Of a stretch of DNA of 64,000 bases, positions 28,096 to 35,839 are shown piece after piece (within the stretch, counting starts at the first letter, position 1; each line of letters opens with the position of its first letter). The notes below the pieces were generated by a model. It ran no database searches. It worked only from the letters and a program-made list of their open reading frames with translations, and was not told the origin of the DNA. The position numbers and the translations under genes were made by a program. Source of the stretch: Comamonadaceae bacterium (GTDB lineage Bacteria > Pseudomonadota > Gammaproteobacteria > Burkholderiales > Burkholderiaceae_C). The DNA lies in the NCBI GenBank assembly GCA_007280205.1, contig QYPX01000059.1, forward strand, positions 35,030 through 99,029, written 5' to 3'.

Positions 28096-29226
28096 ATGGT
28101 CGAGAAAAGCCCCCTCATCACACGGCAACAGTCACCGCAGGGTGGACATGTGCTGCTGTCGGGCTGCTGGACTGCCGCTCGACTGGCCGAGCCACAGAGC
28201 TGGAGCTCCATTGAATCGACACTGGCAGACTGCACCGCATCGGGCGAGAGCCCTTTGGGCTGGGACCTGCGCAAGCTGCAAAAACTCGACCATACCGGCG
28301 CCCAGCTCCTGTGGAACGCCTGGGGTCGGCAATGGCCACAGAGTCTTTTGCTGCTCGAAGCCCAGCGCCCGATGCTTGAGCGGGTCGCCCATTACGCCAT
28401 CAAGGCCCCAGCGCCTGCGCGGAAAACCCTCTGGCAACTTTTCCTGCTGCTCGGTGAACGCCTGCTGGTGCTGCTCGATCACCTCAAATATCTGACCCGT
28501 CTGACCGGTCAACTGCTGCTCGACGCGATCAAGCTGGCAGGCAAGCCGAGCCAGGGACCCTGGCGCGACGTATCGGGCCACCTCTACCACGTGGGAGCGA
28601 CGGCGCTACCGATCACGGCACTGGTGGGCTTTCTGATCGGCGTGGTGCTGGCCTACCTGATGTCGCAGCAACTGCGCCAGTTCGGCGCCGACGCCTTCAT
28701 CGTCAACATCCTGGGCATCGCCCTGATCCGCGAACTCGGCCCGGTGTTGGCAGCGATCCTGATTGCCGGGCGCTCCGGCTCAGCCATCACGGCCCAGATC
28801 GGCGTCATGCGGGTCACCGAAGAGCTCGACGCCATGCGCGTCATGGGCATCGCCAAGGGCTTTCGTCTGGTGTTGCCGCGCGCCATCGCCATGGCTATTG
28901 CCATGCCGCTGCTGACAGTCTGGACCACACTGGCCGCATTGCTGGGCGGCATGCTGGCCTCCGACCTGGCGATGGGCGTGACACCAGCCTACTTCTTTGA
29001 GGCCTTGCCAAAGGCTGTGCAAGTCTCCAACCTGGCGCTGGCGGTTGGCAAATCGGTCGTCTTCGGTCTGCTCATTGCGGTGATCGGCTGCCACTATGGC
29101 TTGCGCGTGAAGCCCAACACCGAAAGCCTGGGTCAAGGTACCACGGCCTCGGTCGTGACCTCCATCACGATGGTGATTCTGGTCGATGCCCTGTTTGCTG
29201 TCGTCTTCAAGAACATCGGCATATGA
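28096..29226 (+). CDS. mlaE: MlaE-type ABC permease with N-terminal STAS-like domain
   Basis: The ATG at 28096 (MVEKSPLITRQQ) is preferred over the track start at 28024, which falls inside the divergent crotonase leader. 376 residues. About residues 1-110 form a STAS-like domain (GWDLRKLQKLDHTGAQLLWNAW). The rest is the MlaE permease with ALVGFLIGVVLAYLMSQQL, the ELGPVLAAILIAGRSGSAITAQ loop and five or so helices. The family moves phospholipids between membranes. The STAS part would do the job of a separate MlaB. It overlaps the ATPase gene by 4 nt. Confidence 0.93.
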   Translation: MVEKSPLITRQQSPQGGHVLLSGCWTAARLAEPQSWSSIESTLADCTASGESPLGWDLRKLQKLDHTGAQLLWNAWGRQWPQSLLLLEAQRPMLERVAHYAIKAPAPARKTLWQLFLLLGERLLVLLDHLKYLTRLTGQLLLDAIKLAGKPSQGPWRDVSGHLYHVGATALPITALVGFLIGVVLAYLMSQQLRQFGADAFIVNILGIALIRELGPVLAAILIAGRSGSAITAQIGVMRVTEELDAMRVMGIAKGFRLVLPRAIAMAIAMPLLTVWTTLAALLGGMLASDLAMGVTPAYFFEALPKAVQVSNLALAVGKSVVFGLLIAVIGCHYGLRVKPNTESLGQGTTASVVTSITMVILVDALFAVVFKNIGI

Positions 29227-30020
29227 CCCAGACCACGGCACCGGTCATCAAGATCCACAAACTCTGGTCGGTGTTTCACAATGCCGGCCATGCTTCGGTG
29301 ATTCACCAGGACCTTGATCTCAGCGTCAAAGCAGGAGAGTTCCTGTCCATCGTTGGCGGCTCCGGCAGCGGCAAGACCGTGCTGCTGCGCCAGATCCTCG
29401 GTCTTGAAACGCCCGAGCGCGGACGCGTCACGGTGCTGGGCCGCCCGGCAGCAGAAATGGGCGCTGAAGGCGCTGCCAGCAGGGTCGGCATGTTGTTCCA
29501 GCACGGCGCGCTGTTCTCGGCCTTCACGGTGCTGGAGAACATTGCCTTCGCGCTGCGCGAGCTCAAGACCCTGCCCGCTGCGCTGATCCGCGACGCAGCC
29601 ATGGTCAAGCTGCAGATGGTCGGACTCGACCCCTCGCAAGCGCACAAGATGCCAGCCGATTTGTCGGGCGGCATGGTCAAGCGCGTGGCTCTGGCGCGCG
29701 CGCTGGTGATGGATCCACCGCTGTTGCTGCTCGACGAGCCGACCGCCGGGCTCGACCCCGACAGCGCCGACGCCTTTTGCGCCCTGCTGCGCTCGCTGCA
29801 CCACGAGCTCGGTCTGACCGTGCTGATGGTGACGCACGACCTGGACACCCTGTTTGAACTCAGTACCCGCATCGCGGTGGTGGCCGACAAACACATCGTT
29901 GTCAGCGGCAGCGCCAGCGAGGTGCTGGCCAGTGCCCACCCCTTCGTACGCGACTTCTTTCAGGGTGCGCGCGGTCGGCGCGCCGCCGCCTTGTTGCAGC
30001 CAACAGCGCCGCAGGTGTAA
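29223..30020 (+). CDS. mlaF: MlaF-type ABC transporter ATPase
   Basis: A 265-residue ATPase of the MCE transporter. Walker A is GGSGSGKTVLLRQILG, the Q-loop lies near FQHGALF, the signature is LSGGMVKRVALARAL, Walker B is LLLLDEPTAGLDP and the H-loop is LMVTHD. MlaF-type signatures with GLFQ/FQHGALF are typical of lipid-importing MCE systems. Its ATG overlaps the permease stop. Confidence 0.95.
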   Translation: MTQTTAPVIKIHKLWSVFHNAGHASVIHQDLDLSVKAGEFLSIVGGSGSGKTVLLRQILGLETPERGRVTVLGRPAAEMGAEGAASRVGMLFQHGALFSAFTVLENIAFALRELKTLPAALIRDAAMVKLQMVGLDPSQAHKMPADLSGGMVKRVALARALVMDPPLLLLDEPTAGLDPDSADAFCALLRSLHHELGLTVLMVTHDLDTLFELSTRIAVVADKHIVVSGSASEVLASAHPFVRDFFQGARGRRAAALLQPTAPQV

Positions 30021-30041
30021 AAAGGGAACCTGAGGACCAAG

Positions 30042-31007
30042 ATGGAAAACAAATCTCACGCCCTGGCGGCCGGCACCTTTGTGCTGTTGTTACTGAGCTT
30101 GCTGATCGCGCTGGCGGTCTGGCTGACGCGCGACAGCCGCCAACTGCGCGTCTTTGAACTCGCCAGCAGCAGCGCCGTCACCGGCCTGCAGCCGCAGGCC
30201 TCGGTTCGCTTCAAGGGCGTGCCGGTGGGTAAGGTCACAGCCATTGGGCTCGATCCACAGGTCAGCGGCCAGGTGCTGGTGCGCATCGCCATCAACGAGC
30301 AGGCACCCATCACTCAATCGACCTTCGCCACACTGGGCTTTCAAGGCGTCACCGGTCTGGCCTTTGTGCAACTCGATGACAGCGGCGACTCGCAGGAAAT
30401 GCTGCAGTCCAGCGAGCGCCGACCGCAGCGCATCCCGATGCGCCCTAGCCTGCTGTCCAAGCTGTCCGATCAGGGCGCGCAGATCCTGTCGCAACTGGAA
30501 GAAACAACGCGCCGTGTCAACCTGCTGCTGGCCCCCGCCAACCAGCAAAACCTGATGTCGGCCCTGGCCAGCATGGGTCAGGCTGCCAGCGGCATCAGCC
30601 GGTTTTCCGGCGCAGCCTCCGAGGCGATGCCGCAGTTGGTGCAGGAGGCCAGCGCGACGCTGAAGATCGTCAAGGACACTTCCGTGCGGGTCGGCGAGAG
30701 CGCCGACGAAGCACGCCGCTCAGCACGCGCCTTCCGGGCGGTGACGGAGCGCATGAACGAAGCCGGAGGTACGCTCGACCAGATCGCCAGCGGCGGCCAG
30801 ACACTCGAGCGCAGCGGCCAGAGTCTGAACAGCAGCACCCTGCCGCGTGCCAACCGCGCGCTGGAGGACGCCGCGCGCAGCGCGCGCCAGCTCGGACGCG
30901 CCGCCAGCACGGTCAGCGAGAATCCGCAGTCGATGCTCTTTGGCACCACGCCAGCAGCCCCGGGACCCGGTGAGCCGGGCTTTTCCGTCAAGCCCACCCA
31001 ACCATGA
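30042..31007 (+). CDS. mlaD: MlaD/MCE domain protein
   Basis: A 321-residue substrate-binding subunit anchored by one helix (GTFVLLLLSLLIALAVWLT). The MCE domain follows (SSAVTGLQPQASVRFKGVPVGKVTAIGLDPQ ... FQGVTGLAFVQLDD). After it comes a long helical tail rich in Ala/Ser (ESADEARRSARAFRAVTERMNEAGG), longer than E. coli MlaD. The tail might bridge part of the periplasm, as in PqiB or YebT types. It overlaps the lipoprotein gene by 4 nt. Confidence 0.92.
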   Translation: MENKSHALAAGTFVLLLLSLLIALAVWLTRDSRQLRVFELASSSAVTGLQPQASVRFKGVPVGKVTAIGLDPQVSGQVLVRIAINEQAPITQSTFATLGFQGVTGLAFVQLDDSGDSQEMLQSSERRPQRIPMRPSLLSKLSDQGAQILSQLEETTRRVNLLLAPANQQNLMSALASMGQAASGISRFSGAASEAMPQLVQEASATLKIVKDTSVRVGESADEARRSARAFRAVTERMNEAGGTLDQIASGGQTLERSGQSLNSSTLPRANRALEDAARSARQLGRAASTVSENPQSMLFGTTPAAPGPGEPGFSVKPTQP

Positions 31008-31636
31008 AGAACGCCATGCAAAGAGTTACGCCTGTCCTGTTCCTGATCCTGGCGCTCTCGGGCTGCGCCTTGCAGAACCCGGCACCGCGCGTGGTGATTT
31101 ATGACTTTGGCCCCGGGCCACTCAGCAGCGCCGCACCCACTCCAGGTAAAACGCCGCCGGCCCTGGTGCTGGAAATGCTGGAAGCCCCGGCCGCGCTTGA
31201 CAGCACGGCGGTGCTGTATCGCCTGGCCTATGCCGACAGCCAGCAGTTGCGCCCCTACGCACTGGCGCGCTGGAGCATGACGCCGACCCAGTTGCTGCGC
31301 CAGCACTTCAGGCAGCAACTCGGCCAGCAGCGGGCCCTGCTCAACCCCGGCGACAGCACCGGACCCAACGCCGCCAAACCGCTGCTGCTGCAACTCGAAC
31401 TCGAAGAGTTCAGCCAGCTGTTCGAGAGTGCCGACAAAAGCAGCGGTCTGCTGCGTCTGCGCGCCACGCTGACGCGTCCTGGAACCAAGGGCAGCCAATG
31501 GCTGGCGCAGCGCAGTGTGGTCGTTCAGCGCAGCGCCAGCACAGCCGATGCACCCGGCGGCGTAAGGGCACTGACAGCGGCCGCCGACGCCGCCGCGCAT
31601 GAAATCGAACTGTGGCTGAAGGATTTCGCGCCATAG
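31004..31636 (+). CDS. PqiC-like auxiliary lipoprotein of the MCE transporter
   Basis: A 210-residue protein with a lipoprotein signal (VLFLILALSGCALQ, lipobox LSGC). Its body resembles the ABC-type transport auxiliary (PqiC/DUF330) family: RVVIYDFGPGP, LYRLAYADSQQLRPYALARWSMTP and LLLQLELEEFSQLFES. Such proteins sit in the outer membrane as partners of MCE complexes. Last gene of the mlaEFD operon; no MlaC-like gene follows. Confidence 0.85.
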   Translation: MKNAMQRVTPVLFLILALSGCALQNPAPRVVIYDFGPGPLSSAAPTPGKTPPALVLEMLEAPAALDSTAVLYRLAYADSQQLRPYALARWSMTPTQLLRQHFRQQLGQQRALLNPGDSTGPNAAKPLLLQLELEEFSQLFESADKSSGLLRLRATLTRPGTKGSQWLAQRSVVVQRSASTADAPGGVRALTAAADAAAHEIELWLKDFAP

Positions 31637-31698
31637 CCGCAGCCGGCGCCCTGCGCTGGCAAGAAACCAACACGCCCACAGTCGGTTTGAAAAATTCT

Positions 31699-31712
31699 TT
31701 GATATAAATCAA
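31699..31712. promoter_or_regulatory. Perfect FNR-type box
   Basis: TTGAT-ATAA-ATCAA matches the FNR/Anr consensus TTGATnnnnATCAA exactly. It is centred 137 bases upstream of the monoheme cytochrome ATG, in the only intergenic gap before the mtr cluster. No convincing -10 at class II spacing was seen. Anaerobic activation is inferred. Confidence 0.75.
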
Positions 31713-31842
31713 CCAGATCTCATACCATTGGAAATTCGGCAGCACGGTAGACTTGCGAAGGTTTATCCTGTCAGCCAAGTAACCTCTGGTTGGCTTGGGG
31801 TTGCCGTAAACTTGTTAAAACTGTTAACTGAAAGGCTTTGAA

Positions 31843-32184
31843 ATGAAATTGACAAAACTCGCAGCGTCGCTCGCTATCGCCGCTCTGGCTGGATTTTCGA
31901 CCCAAACCATCGCAGCGGTTGACGCCGATGCAGCGGCTGCTCTGTTCAAAAAGAACGACTGCAGCAAGTGCCACTCAGTTGACAAGACCAAGAAGGGCCC
32001 GTCCTTGAAAAAGATTGCTGCCAAGTACAAAGGCAAGGCAGATGGTCAGGCCAGCATCGTGAAGAACATCACCAACGGCGCCAAGGTCAAGCTTGACGAC
32101 GGCAGTGAAGAAGAGCACAAGATCATCGACACCAAGGATCAGGCCGCTCTCAAGAATCTGGCTGACTGGGTTCTGGCGCAGTAA
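31843..32184 (+). CDS. Monoheme c-type cytochrome lacking an obvious Met ligand
   Basis: A 113-residue exported protein with signal peptide LAASLAIAALAGFSTQTIAA and one heme site (DCSKCHSVDKTKKGPS). There is no methionine after the heme motif, so the usual class I His/Met ligation looks impossible. A histidine in EEEHKIIDTKD is shared with the paralogue at 54154 and could be the sixth ligand. The C-terminal helix ALKNLADWVLAQ is normal for class I. It is periplasmic and probably shuttles electrons to the MtrA/MtrB conduit. AAAGG precedes the ATG. It stands 128 bases upstream of the first decaheme gene. Confidence 0.92.
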   Translation: MKLTKLAASLAIAALAGFSTQTIAAVDADAAAALFKKNDCSKCHSVDKTKKGPSLKKIAAKYKGKADGQASIVKNITNGAKVKLDDGSEEEHKIIDTKDQAALKNLADWVLAQ

Positions 32185-32311
32185 GAACCAGGCTGCCCCA
32201 CGGGACGCAGAATGGTTCACTTAGGATGAATTGCAAAGAGATAACGGTATCGCGCAAACCGCTTTGAGCAGTTCGTGTCGTGTCGTTTAACCTGGAAACG
32301 ACGGAGAAAAA

Positions 32312-34828
32312 ATGAAACATTCATTGGCTCGTTGGGGTATCGTGGGTGTGCTGGCGGCCGCTGTTGCCGCTTGCGGCGGCGGCGGATCGTCGCCAGCCGT
32401 GCCGGCAACGCCGGTTGTTGCCGCCAATAGTGCAATCGCCGCAGCCAGTGCACTGGCTGCCAACGACACTGCAAGCAACGCTGCAGCACCGTTCACTACT
32501 GTGCAAGGCGCTGGCATTGCAGCCGTTGTTGTCAACGGCGCACCGAAAGTCAACTTCTCGGTGTTTTCCGACGGCGCTGTCAAGGCCGGCCTGAAAATCA
32601 CCGACGTCAGCTTCGCCATCGCCAAGTTGGTGCCCGGCAGCGATGGCAACCCGGACCAGTGGGTCAACTACATCTACCGCAAGGAAACGGCAGCCACCGG
32701 CGTCGGCCCTGCCGGCAAGCCGGCGCTCGCCAGCGCGATGCAGGCGACCACCGATGCCAAGCAGACCGATGCCGCCCTGCTGGCAGCACAGCTGGTGTAC
32801 AACGCCGACGGCTACTACACCTACACCTTCAAGACCAACATCCAGGATCCGGCGCAAACCAATGGCGTCGTTTTCGAGCCAGCACGCACGCACCGTGTCG
32901 CCATTCAGCTGAGCTACAAGAATGCGGCGGGCCAGGCGGTGCTGGTCAACCCCTATATCGACTTCACCGTTGACGCTGCCGGCAAGTCGGTGCTGGTCAC
33001 CGATCCGGCCAGGACGCGCAAGATGACCGATGTGTCGTCCTGCAACAGTTGCCATGAAAAACTCGGCCTGCATGGCGGCGGGCGCGTTGACACCCAGTAC
33101 TGCGTGCTCTGCCACAACCCCGGCACGGTCGACGCCAACAGCGGCAACAACCTCAATCTCTCCACCATGGTGCACAAGATCCATGCCGGAAAACGTCTCA
33201 ACAGCGCCGGCGAGGACTACACCATCTGGGGTTACCAGAACAGCAAGCACAGTTACGCCGAGGTCGGCTTTCCGCAAGACCTGCGCAACTGCAGCAAGTG
33301 CCACTCCGCTGCCAATGCCAGCACGCCGCAGGGTGACAACTGGAAGAGCAAACCCAGCAAGGAAGCTTGCCTGAGCTGTCACGTCAGCGCGGTCGGCTCC
33401 CCTTGGGAAACGCTGCACAAGATCGTCGCCGTCCAGTATGGTGGCGCGGGCACTGCAGCCAGCGCCCTGCCGAACCAGGAATGCGTGCGCTGCCACGGTG
33501 CAGGCTCGGTGGTTTCAGCTGAGAACGTGCACTTCAACCAGGTTGAAGTCAACGCCGCCAAGTACAAGATGAACATCGAAAGCGTTGCTTTCAACGACAC
33601 GGCAGACCACAAGGGTCGCAGCGTCACAGTCAAGTACTTCCTGTCGGATCCGACCAACGGCAATGCTGCCTACAACCTGGTCAGCGCGGATTGCGTCAGC
33701 ACACCGACCCTGACCTGCGCCAACACCAGCAAATTCGGCAACCTGCGTTTCTACCTGGCCTACCAGAACATGGTCGGCCAGTATGCGGCGGTAACCGAAT
33801 ACTCCGCCTACAACAACGGCGGCAGCACGGCCAATGCCTACGCCTACAAGGGCACGAACGATGGAAAGAATCACTACACGCTGAGCATCCCGCTGCCTGA
33901 TGACACTGCCACCGCCGTTGCCACTGGCACGGCCCGCGTCGTCAGCATCGGTCAGGTCAAGGAAGCCAAACTGGCCGCCACGTCCGGCGTCAATCCACGG
34001 CCCGAAGTCAGCCCCGGCGTGCAGGCGAATATCCTGGTGCAGCACACTTCAAGTGAACTCGCGCTCAGCGGTGCGCTGCAAGCTCGCCGCACCATCGTTT
34101 CCAACGACAAGTGCAATGCGTGCCACAGCAACCTAGGCGCCGCCTCAGGCTCCAACACGCTGGCCAACGCCTTCCACAGCGGCGGCCGCGATACGGTGGA
34201 AGCCTGTAGCCTTTGCCACGACGCCAACCGGGTTTCCAGCACCGTCATGACCAATGGCATGGCTCTGAACGAGTCCTATCAGTTCAAGCGCATGATCCAT
34301 GGTATCCACGGCAATTCCAAGCGCACTTACCCGTTCACCATTGGTAACCTGACGCAAGGTGTTTTCGCCAAGCTGACCGGCGCACCGGTCGCACCCTGGA
34401 CGATTCCGATGAAGGACAGCTACGGGCGCGCCATTGGCACGACCGGACCCGGCCAGGCCGGCGTCGTGGGCCTGAGCACGGTCGAGAACTTCGCCGCCGA
34501 AGTCGCCTGGCCGGGCGTTGGCATCAACTGCAATGCCTGCCACGTCAACGACTCCTACAAGATTGACCAGAGTCCGCTCGGCGCAGTGGTCAAAAAAGAC
34601 AGCGGCGTCACCGACCCGAACCTCTGGAAGGTCATCTCGCCCAAGGCCGCGAGCTGCACCGCCTGCCATGACTCGCCGGCAGCGACCGACCACGTGGCAA
34701 GTTTCGGCGGCGCTTACTTTGGCAACCAGACCCAGGCGCAGATCGCCGGTTCACCGCGCGAGACCTGCAATGATTGCCATGCCAGCGGCGGCGCCAAGAG
34801 TGTGGACCTCGTCCACGGTCAAAAATAA
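32312..34828 (+). CDS. Decaheme outer-surface lipoprotein, OmcA/MtrC family
   Basis: 838 residues. A lipoprotein signal (GVLAAAVAACGGGGSS) predicts lipidation and outer-membrane placement. Exactly ten CxxCH sites are visible, in two groups of five: CNSCH, CVLCH, CSKCH, CLSCH, CVRCH, then CNACH, CSLCH, CNACH, CTACH, CNDCH. Beta-rich segments before each group match the four-domain OmcA/MtrC layout. It would be the terminal reductase at the cell surface. GGAG precedes the ATG. Unlike three of its four paralogues downstream it has no collagen-like linker, and it lacks their conserved leader. It is followed by the mtrA-like and mtrB-like genes with short gaps. Confidence 0.95.
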   Translation: MKHSLARWGIVGVLAAAVAACGGGGSSPAVPATPVVAANSAIAAASALAANDTASNAAAPFTTVQGAGIAAVVVNGAPKVNFSVFSDGAVKAGLKITDVSFAIAKLVPGSDGNPDQWVNYIYRKETAATGVGPAGKPALASAMQATTDAKQTDAALLAAQLVYNADGYYTYTFKTNIQDPAQTNGVVFEPARTHRVAIQLSYKNAAGQAVLVNPYIDFTVDAAGKSVLVTDPARTRKMTDVSSCNSCHEKLGLHGGGRVDTQYCVLCHNPGTVDANSGNNLNLSTMVHKIHAGKRLNSAGEDYTIWGYQNSKHSYAEVGFPQDLRNCSKCHSAANASTPQGDNWKSKPSKEACLSCHVSAVGSPWETLHKIVAVQYGGAGTAASALPNQECVRCHGAGSVVSAENVHFNQVEVNAAKYKMNIESVAFNDTADHKGRSVTVKYFLSDPTNGNAAYNLVSADCVSTPTLTCANTSKFGNLRFYLAYQNMVGQYAAVTEYSAYNNGGSTANAYAYKGTNDGKNHYTLSIPLPDDTATAVATGTARVVSIGQVKEAKLAATSGVNPRPEVSPGVQANILVQHTSSELALSGALQARRTIVSNDKCNACHSNLGAASGSNTLANAFHSGGRDTVEACSLCHDANRVSSTVMTNGMALNESYQFKRMIHGIHGNSKRTYPFTIGNLTQGVFAKLTGAPVAPWTIPMKDSYGRAIGTTGPGQAGVVGLSTVENFAAEVAWPGVGINCNACHVNDSYKIDQSPLGAVVKKDSGVTDPNLWKVISPKAASCTACHDSPAATDHVASFGGAYFGNQTQAQIAGSPRETCNDCHASGGAKSVDLVHGQK

Positions 34829-34854
34829 CCGTGGACCTTTTGAAGGAATTTGGG

Positions 34855-35823
34855 ATGCGAATCAATCGTTTAATCGCCATCATCGGCCTGGGCCTGTTCG
34901 CGCTGCTGGGCTCAAGCGCCTGGGCCGCCGGTGAGACCGGCGCCAAGCTCTGCGTCACCTGCCACGACGAGGAAGATCTGCCTGACATGAGCCGTTCAGC
35001 GCACGGCTTCTCGGCTGACAAGCGGGTGCCGGACTGCATCACCTGCCACGGCGAGAGCCCAACCCACGCCAAGAAACCCTCGAACGTGAAAGAGCGCCCG
35101 CGCCCGGACCGCATGTTCATCCGCGCCTACGCGTCACCGCCGAGCGAGCGCAACGCCGCTTGTCTGACTTGCCACAGCAAGGACGCCAAACGCGCCCTGT
35201 GGGCCGGCAGCCAGCACGAAAATGCCGATCTGGCCTGCAACTCCTGCCACAAGATTCACGCCAACCGCGACAAGGTGATGAACAAGGCAACGCAGACCGA
35301 GGTCTGCTACACCTGCCACAAGGAACAGCGCGCCCAGCTGAACAAGCCCTCACATCACCCGATTCCCGAGGGCAAGATGAGCTGCGCCGACTGCCATAAC
35401 GTGCACGGCTCGGCCGGCCCCAAACTGGCCAAGCGTGACAGCACCAACGCCACCTGCTACACCTGCCACGCCGAGAAACGCGGCCCCTTTGTGCACCAGC
35501 ATGAGCCGGTGGCCGAGGACTGCGCCAACTGCCACAACCCACATGGCAGCACCGTGGCCGGCATGCTCAAGACCCGTGCCCCGCTGCTGTGCCAGCAATG
35601 CCATACGCCGCACGTCGCCGGTGGTGTCGGTGCAGTTGCCGGCCAGCCCGGTGTTTCCAGTGCTGCCGCCGGTTTGACGGCTCCGCTGATCAACGCCACC
35701 ACCAATGGCAAGAACGTCGTCAACCTGTGGCAGGGTCGCAGCTGCCTGAACTGCCACACGCAGATTCACGGTTCCAACAATCCGTCGGTCAGCAACCCGA
35801 CGCCCCAGCTGATGCTGCGCTGA
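34855..35823 (+). CDS. mtrA: Decaheme periplasmic cytochrome, MtrA/DmsE family
   Basis: The track start at 34774 overlaps the previous gene. The ATG at 34855 has GAAGGA upstream and begins MRINRLIAIIGLGLFALLGS, a cleavable signal ending AWA. 322 residues with ten CxxCH sites: CVTCH, CITCH, CLTCH, CNSCH, CYTCH, CADCH, CYTCH, CANCH, CQQCH and CLNCH, the number and spacing of MtrA. MtrA threads through the MtrB porin and carries electrons across the outer membrane. A Gly/Ala-rich insert separates the last two hemes. Confidence 0.95.
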   Translation: MRINRLIAIIGLGLFALLGSSAWAAGETGAKLCVTCHDEEDLPDMSRSAHGFSADKRVPDCITCHGESPTHAKKPSNVKERPRPDRMFIRAYASPPSERNAACLTCHSKDAKRALWAGSQHENADLACNSCHKIHANRDKVMNKATQTEVCYTCHKEQRAQLNKPSHHPIPEGKMSCADCHNVHGSAGPKLAKRDSTNATCYTCHAEKRGPFVHQHEPVAEDCANCHNPHGSTVAGMLKTRAPLLCQQCHTPHVAGGVGAVAGQPGVSSAAAGLTAPLINATTNGKNVVNLWQGRSCLNCHTQIHGSNNPSVSNPTPQLMLR

Positions 35824-35839
35824 AGTACCGAGAGCCATC

